From positions 48,878,057 to 48,942,056 of the forward strand of contig CP141137.1 in assembly GCA_035236585.1 (NCBI GenBank): 64,000 nt of DNA. The letters run 5' to 3'. This DNA is from Warburgia ugandensis (Eukaryota > Streptophyta > Magnoliopsida > Canellales > Canellaceae). The notes below the pieces were generated by a model. That model saw only the letters and a program-made list of their open reading frames with translations. It did not search any database and was not told the origin of the DNA. Below, one piece after another: positions 23,376 to 34,800 of the stretch (positions are counted from its first letter, which is position 1; each line of letters opens with the position of its first letter). Made by a program: the position numbers and the translations under genes.

Positions 23376-26300
23376 TGTGACACTCCAGGTTTTCTTAACC
23401 TTTTTCCAATACAATAATAATACAATAATTTGTTTTATAAAATAGGCAGGATCCCTAAAAATAAAAACTCACAATTAACATAAATGACGCGGCGTTCAAA
23501 AGAAATGTGCCCAAAAGAAAACCCCGAGGGTCATCAACATCCAAAGTTATGACAATAAACAAAATCAAATCACCGATACACTGAGCATGCTCAATCTAAA
23601 ACCACGACAAATCAAACGTGGTCATGAAAAGAACAATAACAATAATATGTCTAAAAATCCCTCAGGGTCCATCCATAATCACCACATCATACACACATCA
23701 TCATGCAAAAGTACACTATACAATAGTGTGGGTCCAATCTATCAATAATGTAAACATCCATGTACAGCCCAAAGCTCTAACTACAAGTCAGAGAGACATA
23801 CGCTAATTGGTCTCTGATGTACCAAAAGGCAGATGGTCCTCGCTCAGTTAACGCTGCTCCACCTGCATACCTTTAGTGCTATCGCGCTCCAAATTTGATG
23901 CATTGCAAAACAAAGCAATGCCTCAACAAGTTATTGCTTGTGTAGGTGATCACATTCAATAAGAAATATGATAAAATCATGTGGTATAAAATATCAATGT
24001 CACTGATGAATCTCATAAAATAAAACATGTGCAAGGCACATCAAATCCTTAGACATTCATAATAAATATTACATGAAAATCATAAGTTTGTACAAATTGA
24101 TAGTAAAACTAATCATCATTGCATGCGAGGCAAGAGTAATGCATAGATGTGCATCCACCAAAAGCAATGAAATCTGTGTACACACCAAAATAAAAATGCA
24201 TGTCATGATGAACAGTGCCTCATGCACCAATAAGCCCAATGAGTGTCTCAACTACACCCACAGCATAGTCAAGCCCAATGAGTGTCTCAACTAAACCCAC
24301 AGAACAATCAAGCCCAATAAGTGTCTCAACTACACTCATGGCACAATAAAGCTAATGGGTGTCTCTACTACACCCACGGCACAATCAAGCCTAATGAGTC
24401 TCTCAACTACACTCACAGCACAATAAAGCCCAATGAGTGTCTCAACCACATTCACAGCACAATAAAGCCCAATGGGTGTCTCAACTACACCCACGGTACA
24501 ATCCAGCCCAATGAGTGTCTCACTACACTCACGGCACAATCTAGCCCAATGAGTGTCTCACTACACTGACGGCACAATCTAGCCCAATGAGTGTCTCACT
24601 ACACTCACAGCATAATCCAAAATCAAAATCCGTGCATAATCATGTTAGATGAAACAAAATCGAGGGAGAGTGTAATTTAATAAATTAATGAGTGTCTCAC
24701 TACACTCATGACACAATCCAGCCCAATGAATGTCTCACTACACTCACGGCATAATCTAGAATCAAAATCCATGCATAATCATGTTAGATAAAACAAAATC
24801 AAGGGAGAGTGTGATTTAATAAATCAACACCATGCATCAAAAATCAGTGTGTAACATCCTCAAACAACGCAAATCAATGCCACATACAATGCCTTAAGAA
24901 TCAGTGTATAAATCATGCACAAGAGTAGTAGTAAACATGTCAGCTATACATGCTGAAAAGAGAATCTCACGCTATTTAGGATTCTAAAGTAATACTCTAT
25001 GATTAAAGAATCATGTAAAACCTCTAAATGAAATCACATACCTTAATAAATGTAGTACTCTAATTAGGCACATAAGAAATGTCACATCGTGTGCTTTGAT
25101 GTACCTATCACATCATAAGTCATCTATCACTTGGTATTCTCATATCTTAAAAGTAAATAAATCTAAGTGATAATTTCCTTGATCTAGTCGTTAATCGTAG
25201 ATTAACAGCCCAGATCATCTGATTAACTCTCTATTAGGTCAATCCTAAACTAGATGTAGGTTTTTCTAACATCTAGTTAATCGTATGTGGTCTTTAAGCA
25301 TTAATCTATGCCATAATTCATTCAATTAATGTCCCTTAATCAATAAAGGGTCATTCTCTAGCATCTCGTGAAGTTTGGCGATGATCCAACCGTTGGATCG
25401 CTCTATATCACTTATAATTAACATTTGATCATCAATTCTAATACTTCTCATCATGAACCTTCTAATTCAAAATCAATATATTATATTTCCCAATTGAACA
25501 ATTAGATGCTGCTTGACTGGAATTCTAATACTTTCAGAATTCCTTGTAGGTGAGATTTTTACACATGAAATTTTAGGACTAGAATTCCATAAAACTCGAG
25601 AATTCCAGATTTTACACTTACAATTGTAGGACTAAATTTTCATGAAGCTCAAGAATTCCAAATTTTACACTTACAATTGTGGAACTAGTATTCCATGGAA
25701 CTTGAGAATTCTATATTTTACACCTACAATTGTGGGACTAGAATTCCATGGAAGTCGAGAATTCTAGCCATCTTCTCCCTTACTCGTCCAAAACTCTAGA
25801 TTTAAATGAAAATCCTAAAAATAGTAATGAATCAAGACAAAATGAAGATGGATTTTTGTGAAAAACCCACCTCCAAGTTGGAAATAATGGTGATAGTTGC
25901 CGACATACGAAAATTTTCGGCAACTATTCTCGTAGCACCCTCCCCCCTTCGATTTAGTGTTATTTCTCCTCGGATGGTGGTGAAACCAAAGGGGTTTTGT
26001 TCCCCTCTTTTTGCAAAATGAGATAAAAGGCTTGGATCAAAGATCTGAGCAGTCCCACTTGCCGACAATGATATTTTTTCAGGCATCCATAAAAACCTCG
26101 AAAACCCTCGTTTCTTCTTCTTCTTGGTGTGGCTGCGTTTCTCTGGCATGCAGGTTGGCCTTCCCGCTCTCCCTTCCTCTCTCTCCCTTCTCCTCCTTTC
26201 CCTTCTCCCCTCTTCTTTCTTTTTCTTTCTTTCTTTCCTCTCTTTCTCTCATCGGGTTTCTGTTGGGAATCAGGTTTTGGGAATAGACCTAAGTCTGTTC

Positions 26301-26587
26301 CTTTCATTTTTCACTTAAGTGGGGGGTGCCATTATCAAATGTGCCCCCCCTTTAGTTACCAAAATACCACTGACTTTGAAATCCCATAACTTCCTGATCT
26401 GGACTTCGTTTTCAGCGTTCTTTGGGTCATTGGATTCTATTTTCTCGTGTACATTCTAATTATTGAGGTTTTAGCTCATGATTTTCATCCCTAAAATTTT
26501 CAAATCCCCAATTTCCCTAATTTTCACAAAATCCCAAAATTTTGTGAAATTATGCATTTTTTAGAATTTAAAATTGCGGGTGTTATA
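23376..26587 (-). mobile_element. Solo LTR, 3.2 kb, TGTAATATCC family, opposite orientation
   Basis: Ends are TGTGACACTCCAGG and GCGGGTGTTATA (terminal CA changed to TA), with a perfect 5 bp duplication GAAGA at 23371-23375 and 26588-26592. Complementary ends align with the copies at 17630 and 44719. It contains a minisatellite (24225-24760) and a hairpin-forming core (23899-23947) shared with those copies. No internal retrotransposon domains are present. CT-rich open frames near 26000-26390 are not genes. Confidence 0.9.
24225..24760 (+). repeat. Minisatellite inside the solo LTR
   Basis: About 12 copies of a 35-45 bp unit with AATGAGTGTCTCAACTACAC and GGCACAATCAAGCCC. A larger unit of about 140 bp (with CATGCATAATCATGTTAGAT-like sequence) is also duplicated near 24620 and 24760. 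Open frames across it are repeat artefacts. Confidence 0.92.
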
Positions 26588-26592
26588 GAAGA

Positions 26593-26925
26593 AGAAGGAG
26601 AGAGAGCTAGGGGAGAGAATAACTGAAGAAGAAGACAAATATAAGAAAAATGATAAGAGGCAATGAAAGGAGGTTCAGGTGACCTGGTTCTGCTATTGGA
26701 ATTTCTATATCGCCATTTTATGTCCTATTTTTGTTATGTAACACTCTTATTACAGTACAATGAGTACATCTCACAAGATAGGGTTAAGGACCCAAAGTTA
26801 TAGACATGGCTGCAAGCTTATATAATTGGCAACTACTATCTGCATCTGCATGTTGTCTCTTGCATGCATGATTGTTACACTTTCTACTTTTCTAATTGTA
26901 GTCATTTCACTTTTCATTTGTAAAG
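26593..26925 (+). other. Continuation of split first exon, then probable intron
   Basis: 26593-26667 continues the first exon of the TNPA-type gene. The rest is AT-rich with no other gene. Confidence 0.5.
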
Positions 26926-28810
26926 CAAACATGGAATATGAAAAAGTAGAACTAGAACAAGAACAACACGAATAAGTAATACAACAATAGGTAGAATAAG
27001 AACAATACATAGAAATAGATAAATTGAACACATGTCAATCAGTAACACCACCTGTCAAGAGAAAGGCCAGGGGGGCCAACAAAAATGGAACATATAAATA
27101 AGAAATCATCAAAAGGAATAAAAGAGATTGTACAATTCAATAGTAGAGGCCAGGTGATAGGTGGTAGTGTATATGCTTATGTTAGCTTCATATGCTGTAC
27201 TGATTTGAGACTTGTGTCACCAATAGTTAAAGACGCAATATGAGAAATGATCAAGGTATGTAAATTCTTTCTACATATAACATAATATATCCCTTATATA
27301 TTATTTTTCTTTTCATATGATACACTAAGTCACTACTCATTAATCTGCTTCTTCTTTTGTTTTGTAGTTTGCCTTTGCCATATCTAATGAGTGCCAGAAG
27401 GAGGCATTACAGGGAGCTAGTGAACAATGGAGGAATGGAAGAGTGAGTTTGCAAGAAAGTACATACTTCCAAATGTCAATGATCCTTTCAGGCTTAACAT
27501 GGTCCATCAGTTGCATTCCTGCTTCATTGACCAGAAAGCATGGACAATTTGTACAATATAGGTTATCTCCTGATTTTGAGGTAATCACAACTTGAACTAG
27601 CCTAGCTAAATTTTGATTCCTCTAATTATTATAGTTGATTGTATTTTGATTGCATTACTTTGATGTCTAGGCAAAGTGTATAAAAAGACAAATGGTGTGT
27701 GCAACTAATCATATGTCGCACCACCTTTCAAGGGTTGGCTATGCACGATTAAAGGCAGAAGAAGTAAGTATATCATGTGACATTTCATTTCTATCCAATC
27801 ATAGTAGGTTGGGACAATAAAGCCCATTGACCATGCTCTTCTTTGGAAAATGGAACATTTAAGAGGGCATAACTCTCAAACCTTTACTAATGAAACAACT
27901 TCAGCAATTCACCAAGAATTGTAAGTGGTTTAAGCTTTATACTTTTATTTTATGTGCCTTCCGCCTAGTTTTATACTTTTATACTCTTGTATTATAATTA
28001 TATAAATATTACATATATAATAGGGATTTGATCATGTTATGAAATTTACATATGCATGAAGAGTTGACCCAAGAAATGCAACTACAGGGACTCTAAGTGG
28101 CACTGCTGCAAATGGGGACATCCTTTATAAGGAAATGGGCAACAAGGATGAGCACCCTAGCTGAGTAAGGGGCTAAGGTCGTAGTGTTGTTCCTTCCAAG
28201 TTCTTCCCTAAACAAAAGGCTCCTACACTACAAGAATTGGAAGATTGGAAGGAGCAAACTGTTGTGGATATATATGGCAAGGTGAAGGATCATTTGCTGA
28301 AGGAATTCCAAGGTGGCGAAAGAACCTCATGTAAGGATGTTGTCCCTCAAGCTCAACCTCAAGTTCAACCACCCCAATTTGACAATAGTTGCACTCCTCT
28401 ATCAGAAGAAGAGGTGGTAGATCAAGTATTTGAAGGTGATGTCCTGATTAGTGGGGTATGTATATTGACATATTTAGTAACCTTTTCAGTTTTCAATTTC
28501 ATTACTAATAATTATATATATATATTATTTCTCAAATGTAGGTGGGTTGATGCATGTTGTAGCTACATACATTTAAGAACTATGTGGCCATGGCAACACT
28601 ATACAAGGTTCCATCCATGATTTTCGCCACCTTGCATGGCAAGTTGATGCATCCAACACTAAGCGTGTGTGCATTACTGCTGCCATTCGATCAGATGCTC
28701 CCCTTCTATTTTCGAAACAAGAGGATGATATTCAAACTATTGGGGATGCAATTGGATATCATGTGAGTTGGCCAAAAGAATTTATTAAACTAATGATATC
28801 CAATTTTAAG

Positions 28811-28845
<35 letters not shown>

Positions 28846-29750
28846 ATATGTGGTGTCATGGCATCATTTTCTGCTACCTTTTTTAAGTCCTCTAAAATTG
28901 TTAATTGATTAATATTGTCTGCAACATGTCAGATCACTAGAAGTAGCACAATGGGCCATTGAAGCAAACCTCACTATGAGCAAATTCTAGCATAGTGGCT
29001 AGTGTAGCCCCATCCCATCCTTCCCAAGTATTTATATATACTTGTATAGTTGTATCATGTTATATGTATGATAAAATTTGATCTCACTGTCTCTTTTCTT
29101 TTATATGCTTGTATAACAGTATATGCTTGTATATATTCATTACTAATTTCTGAAATGTTATATCTATAGTGTAGGGATTAGGTAGAGGTTCCACCTAACA
29201 TGCCTCCATTCCTAAAGGGACTGTACAAACTGGTCAATGAAGATAAGGAAATTAACCCTCTAAGGATAGAGGCAAGTGTACTTGCAAACAATGTGGTTGA
29301 GGTTTCACTCTTCAAGGAGGACCTCTTAAACTCAACTGGAAGAAGGTCAAGGTAAGGTTTACTAACTACTACTCTTCAAACTCTTTACTATAATTTTAAA
29401 TCTCATCTCAACTTAATTGACATGATATTTGAACCTTTTCTGTTGTCTTTAGTGACATTGGTGTGTAGTGCCCTAAATAAAAATCTAATTGGGAGTGTGG
29501 GTATTATGTTCTTAGATACAAGAGAACCCTAATTTGCAATGGATTTACAATCTCACAATTGAGAAAGGTAAAACTTATTGGCCAATGTTACAGCTTTATA
29601 TATTTCCTGACTGAATCCAAGATTATATGTTTGAACTAAGCTATTATATGTTTCTTGCAAGCGGATTTGGGAAACAAGAGTTACTCCTAGTTGGATCTAG
29701 ACGATATTAGAATGGAGTGGACAAATCATATTTTGAATTTTAATTTGTAG

Positions 29751-30539
29751 TTCACTGTTCAGTGATGTAAATGAATGTATCAATTATATATATATATACC
29801 TTTTACTCAAATATAATACAAAGATTGGTTCATTTCTATAGATGTGTTCTATTTTTCTTTCGATTGAAGTATATTATGTGTCAATGTATGTGCTTTCTTT
29901 GTTTCAAACTTTCAATGATGGGAAGTTGGTGTCTTGAACCAAGCATATGGGATGTGGCTGTCCATAAAGAAGAGTGAATGTGTCATGTATGGGTGATTGG
30001 GTGTACTTGCTTTTGTTCAATTCAATGTGAACTATATAAAGAAGTTATAGAATGTTGGAAGTGAATGTGTACATTTCTATGGATGTATTCTATTTTTCTT
30101 TTGATTCAAGTATGTGTCAATATGTGTGCTTTCTTTATTTCAAATTTTTAATGATGGGATGTTGGTGTGTTCAAGGCTCCAAGCAAATAGGGTTGTGATA
30201 ATGTTATTATGTGAGGTTATCTATGGAGGAGAAGTGTGTAGACATTGGACAGTGGAGTTGTGAATGAATTATGGGTGCGAAGTTAAGAATGGGCAAATTT
30301 GTAATGTTGGAAGTGAATGTGTAAAGCTACAGTGAATGTAAATATAAAATATAGCATAAAGAATGGAGTGAATGTGTTATTTTGTCACACTCGCATACTA
30401 TTGATTGATCATTGATGTACTTTGTAAAATATAAATCTAGGAAGAATGTACAGGTAAGTTGAAAACAAATAGAAACAAATAACAAAATAGAATGTACAAG
30501 TAAATTGTAAAGATTAGAAAGTTGTACATAAATGATGGT
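29751..30539. other. AT-rich 3' flank of the second TNPA-type gene
   Basis: Contains an imperfect duplication: TGTTCTATTTTTCTTTCGAT near 29844 and TATTCTATTTTTCTTTTGAT near 30085, each followed by ATTATGTGTCAATRTGTGTG-like sequence. No gene. Confidence 0.5.
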
Positions 30540-31025
30540 TACAGGAAAACGGTCTTATATTGAAGATCATAAAGGACGATTAGTAAAAACTCGTCTTATA
30601 TTTTTCTAAGATTATAGGATTGTTCTCAGTAACGATTTTTTTAAAAAGTAATATAGGACGAGTATTTACTAACTGTCCTATACAACCTATAAAAATATAG
30701 GACGTGTATTTATTAATCATTCTATAGAACCTATAAAAAAAAATAGGACTATTATAAACATTTCAAATATAGGAAGGTTATCTACTAACCATCCTCTAGA
30801 ACCTATACAAATATAGGACTTTTATAAACATTTCAAATATAGGATGGTTAATAAACCTATAATATATAGGACAGTATTTATTAACAGTCTTATAGAACCT
30901 ATAAAAATATAGAACTGCTATAAATGTTTTAAATATAGAACGGTTATTTATTAACTGACCTATATAAAATATAGGACGGCTATTTGTTAAATGTCCTATA
31001 TCAGTTAAAATATATGATAATTGCT
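30540..31025. repeat. Array of TATAGGACGGTT inverted repeats (block G)
   Basis: At least ten degenerate copies in alternating orientation, immediately inside the hAT-type terminus at 31085-31297. The same order (array, then GTCGTGT-rich end) is seen at 52594-52949. Confidence 0.87.
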
Positions 31026-31084
31026 GAGAAATGATTTTATATAATGTAAAAGAATATATGATAGTTATTCGACACATGATGGTT

Positions 31085-31297
31085 TAACATGTAGCAAGTA
31101 TAACGGGTCAACACAATGTGTTAACAGGTCGCATGTCATATGGGTCAACGCAGAATTTTAGTAGGTCACGTGTTAGATAGGTTAACACGACACGTCCTAA
31201 TGGTTGAGACAAACACGATAGGATTTGACCCTAACCTGCTAAATCCGTGTCGTGTTCAACTCATGTTATCGTGTCGTGTCATATTTTGCAAAGCCTA
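31085..31297 (-). mobile_element. hAT-type terminal region (GTCGTGT-rich)
   Basis: Rich in GTCGTGT / ACACGAC motifs and ends CGTGTCGTGTCATATTTTGC then AAAGCCTA. The complement starts TAGGCTTTGCAAAATATGA, related to the ends TAGGCCTGGCAA and TGGGGGTGGCAAAATATGA of the element at 47944-52949. The partner end and its target duplication (ATTACGCT expected) were not found in the window, so the element may extend beyond the left edge. Confidence 0.65.
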
Positions 31298-31856
31298 ATT
31301 ACGCTTACTTATCTCAAGTCAGATCTCATCTTAAGAAGAAAAGAAAAAGAAAGTCACCTCACTTGATCCCGAGCACCATCAACCCCACGTTTAGATAGAT
31401 CATGCAATTCTCGGGGCAATGGCCCAACGGGACCAGAAGATGCTTGCATTTGTTGACTAACAGCGGCCATTTGTACGTATTTAGCGTCGCATTGTAAACC
31501 TGCACTTATTGTCGGACGACGACCATATCAAATTTCTAAGTCTGTGTCATCCTGATGAACCCTCGGCATGATCCATCCGCTTGTTGATGTCCAAATGAAT
31601 AGAATTCCCCGTCGCAACGGCTAAGATGTGACCTCGGATGAATACAGTTTGCGTCCAGAAAGCCCAACAATTGCAGTGAGAGACGGGCCGGGAAGAGAGA
31701 AGAAAATAACGGAGTCAAAAACCGCGTACACCATGGAATCAAGTATAGTTTCGTAAATCAACTGTATAAAAATGCCACTAACTGAGAGGCTGTGACCATT
31801 TGGCACAGCAGAAAGCCCAAAACCCACAGAGGTTAGTGGCAGATTCAACGAAAATA
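31298..31856 (+). other. Upstream region of the plastid-protein gene
   Basis: Higher GC than its surroundings and carries no recognisable transposon. It should contain the promoter and 5' UTR of the gene starting at 31857. No clear TATA box was identified. Confidence 0.45.
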
Positions 31857-34800
31857 ATGGCCTTCTCCTGTCCGAATGTTGTGATTTCACTGTCTCCGGC
31901 TCCCGGAAAACTGCCACGCATCAAAAGCCAAAGACGGATAGCGGTTCCAAAAGCTTGCAAGGTATGAATAACCCTTAGTTCATCTTATCCATTCAATCAT
32001 CTGTTGGGCCCTTTTCTATTTAATTTGTCAGATTAAAATTAAGAGTGTAGAGAAGATCTTCCATATTGAAATATCTGAATGTTGAAACTAGATGTTCTCC
32101 CCTTAGCAGTCAGAAAATTAGGGGGCATTTCTATGATCAGTAGATCATGGACATGATGCGACTCATGATAGAGATGAAAACATGAGACGGAAATATCGGA
32201 AGAAGCATATTTGTAACTCCATTTCCAGTCGGTCCAGTTTGATTGCTTATGATTCACATTGGTATCTTGTAACTTGTATTTTATCTCATCTTTCTTCTCT
32301 ATGCAAATATGTAATTGCCAGTTGGAGGCTGCAAGTCCAAAAGCGTATTAAGAAGATTGACGAGGAAAAGACTACACGTTCCACTTTTACTACTAGACGT
32401 TGGTGCAGTGGCTGGCCTGCAAAAACACAGAACATGTTGTGTTGTAATGCTGTGAATTACTTATACTTAGGTTGCATATGTTTTATCCGGTTGTTTCACT
32501 TCCACTTTACTTTTTCTTAATGTTGAGCGCATGCACCCATGGCACCTTGGACCCGTGAACTGCCATGTACCATGGGAGAGGCCCTTCTTGAGCCACTTAA
32601 CCAGAGGTCATTTGCTTTACTTCCATTTTACTTAATTCCTACATCTTTGCTTGGCTCATTGTAGTTCATGGAGAAAAAGACCCTAAAATCTTTTCTTTCT
32701 CTGTACCTTCAGCTTAGTTATCTCAATGTGTAGCAGCTATGTAAGTCTTTGCACGTTGCTTGAGTACACACAGAGATTATACCACTGCAAAAAATCAGAA
32801 GTATTTTGTTACATCAACAGAACCTAAAGAAAAGAGATTTGGCAGATATTACACAAGAAGAAGTAAAGAACAAAAAATAAGCAATATATAGTTATATTGG
32901 CTTACCAACTGTAGAGGCAGTTACTCTGTTGGATAATTCAAAAGGTTGTTACAAATGGAAGAAGGAGGAGGACATAAGAAGGTGGAGGAGAACAGAAAGA
33001 GGGGTTTTTTTTTGAAGGACTGAAGTGGAGGCTCTAGCTCCTTGAAAGCTAGAAGTTGTAAGAGATAGAAAAGCATTCCAGCATTGTACAATTCTAGAAC
33101 ATAGTATACAGAGCGGAACCTAAAGAGTTTTGCATCTTTTTTTCTTTCTGAGTGTAATTGAAACTCTTCGTTGTAATCTTGTGAAATTGAATTCGATTTA
33201 AAGATTCTATCAGTGTTATCAGAGCTGGTTCAAACCAAGGGAATGGTAAGAACCAGAATGGAAAGAACAGAGATTATGGAGAAGGAGATAGAAGGAGTTA
33301 CAGGAGAGATAGGAGATGTGAGAGAGCATATGGGGAGATTGCAAACTAATGTCAGTGCACTGGGAGAATACCTAGTCGAAATTAGAGAATGGATCAAGAA
33401 CCGAGAGTCGCCGGATGAAGGTAGGAGTAGCCATCGAAACCCAGAGATGAGGGAACCCTCAGAAAACCCTAGATGAAGTCCCTTTCCGTTGGGGAACCAT
33501 CATCATCAAGAATGGCATGGCCAGAGACTGGATTTACTAGTGTTCGACGGCCAAGAACCCTACGGTTGGCTATGTAGGGTGGAAAGATACTTCCAGGTTA
33601 ACGGAATCACCAATTCTAAAAGGATTCAAGCAGCCTCTGTTTGCTTAGAGGGAGATGCCCTCCATTGGTTCTTGTGGGCAGAGAATCGAACTCCTTTCCG
33701 ATCTTGGGAGTTCTTCCGATCTTCTCTATTACGTGGTTCCAATCGTCCCAATGGGATGATGACTATGAAGCCCTCCTGGCTTTGAGGTAGAACGGTAGCA
33801 TCTTGGACTATCTCCGATTGTTCGAGCTCCTCTTTGGCCACCTGGGGGACCTCTCCGACGAAGTTCTGAAAGGAGCCTTCTTGAATGGGCTTTGGGAGGA
33901 TATTAAGGCAGAAATCAAAATGTTCAAGCCCGCATTGCTATCTGGGCTGATGGAGCTAGCCCACAAAATCAAAGAAAAGAACCGGGCTTTGGATAGGCTA
34001 CGGGCCCGCCCAGTAAGAACTGATGTTGGGCCAAAAACATCAGGGCCCATCCATATTCCTTCGAAGAATGGATCGACGGAAGTAGGTTTGCAAGGGCAAT
34101 TCCATCATTTACCAGTTGTCTTCCCCATGGCAGATCAGAACAAGGGTTTCCGACCAGAACCGGAATGGGAGAAGCAGGTCATCGAACAACCTGCCAGAAA
34201 AAGAGACCAGGTATGGAGGCTCATTGATGCCGAGCTCCAACAAAGGCGAGCTCAAGGACTATGCTATAAATGCGATGAAAAATATCACCTAGGGCACCGT
34301 TATAAGAACAGACTCTTACAAATGCTTGTACTCGCAGATGATGAAGAAGAGGAAAACCCAAACCTCCTCTCTCTGATTGAAAGGGAGGACAACTAGGAAA
34401 TCGAAAATCAAGAACTCGAATTGTCCCTTAACTCTATTTCCGGGTTTACTTCCGGCGGGATGATGAAAGTGAAAGGGAGGATTGGGAAAAGGAAAGTGAT
34501 AGTTCTGATAGACAGTGGGGCTTCCCACAATTTCATATCAACTCAACTTGTTCAAGAACTCTAGTTAGAAGTTGATCGATAAAAATGATTTGGGGTTCAG
34601 GTGGGTGACGACCATTGCATTAGAGGAGAGGGTATATGCAAGAAGTTAAGGGTAGATTTGGACAGTATCCAAGTGGTCCAAGATTTCCACCCTTTCAATT
34701 TAGGTGGAGCCGATCTCGTGTTGGGAATAGCATGGTTACAGACATTGGGGGATATTTCTGCAAATTTCTGTGACTTCACCATGTGCTTCAAAGTAGAAAG

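Larger units (their letters stand above)
23342..29750 (+). pseudogene. Second TNPA-like/Ulp1 CACTA-type gene, split by a solo LTR
   Basis: A paralogue of the gene at 16120-21303. The first exon begins at the ATG at 23342 (MPTTPQGSSKK) and is cut by the LTR at 23376; it resumes at 26593 as a Lys/Glu-rich frame. A Glu/Gln-rich exon follows at 26931-27255 with KGIKEIVQFNSRGQVIGG and a premature TGA. Later pieces: a segment at 27370-27590, CNYKATGTLSGTAANGDILY-like at 28075-28130, EDWKEQTVVDIYGKVKDHLL (28237 on), a Transposase_23 exon at 28570-28770 (IRSDAPLLF, IQTIGDAIGYHVSWPKEF in the true frame), VEVPPNMPPFLKGLYKLV (29180-29240) and NWECGYYVLRYKRT (29485-29530), the Ulp1 Cys region. The Ulp1 His part is not evident, suggesting a deletion. 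No CACTA termini were found for this copy. Confidence 0.8.

Noticed and set aside
24225..24760. Regular repeats that could suggest a CRISPR array
   Set aside because: Units are contiguous without unique spacers and lie in a plant LTR.
25832..26389. Overlapping frames on both strands, Lys/Arg/Glu-rich or Ser/Phe/Leu-rich
   Set aside because: Inside the solo LTR at 23376-26587, caused by a CT-rich tract.
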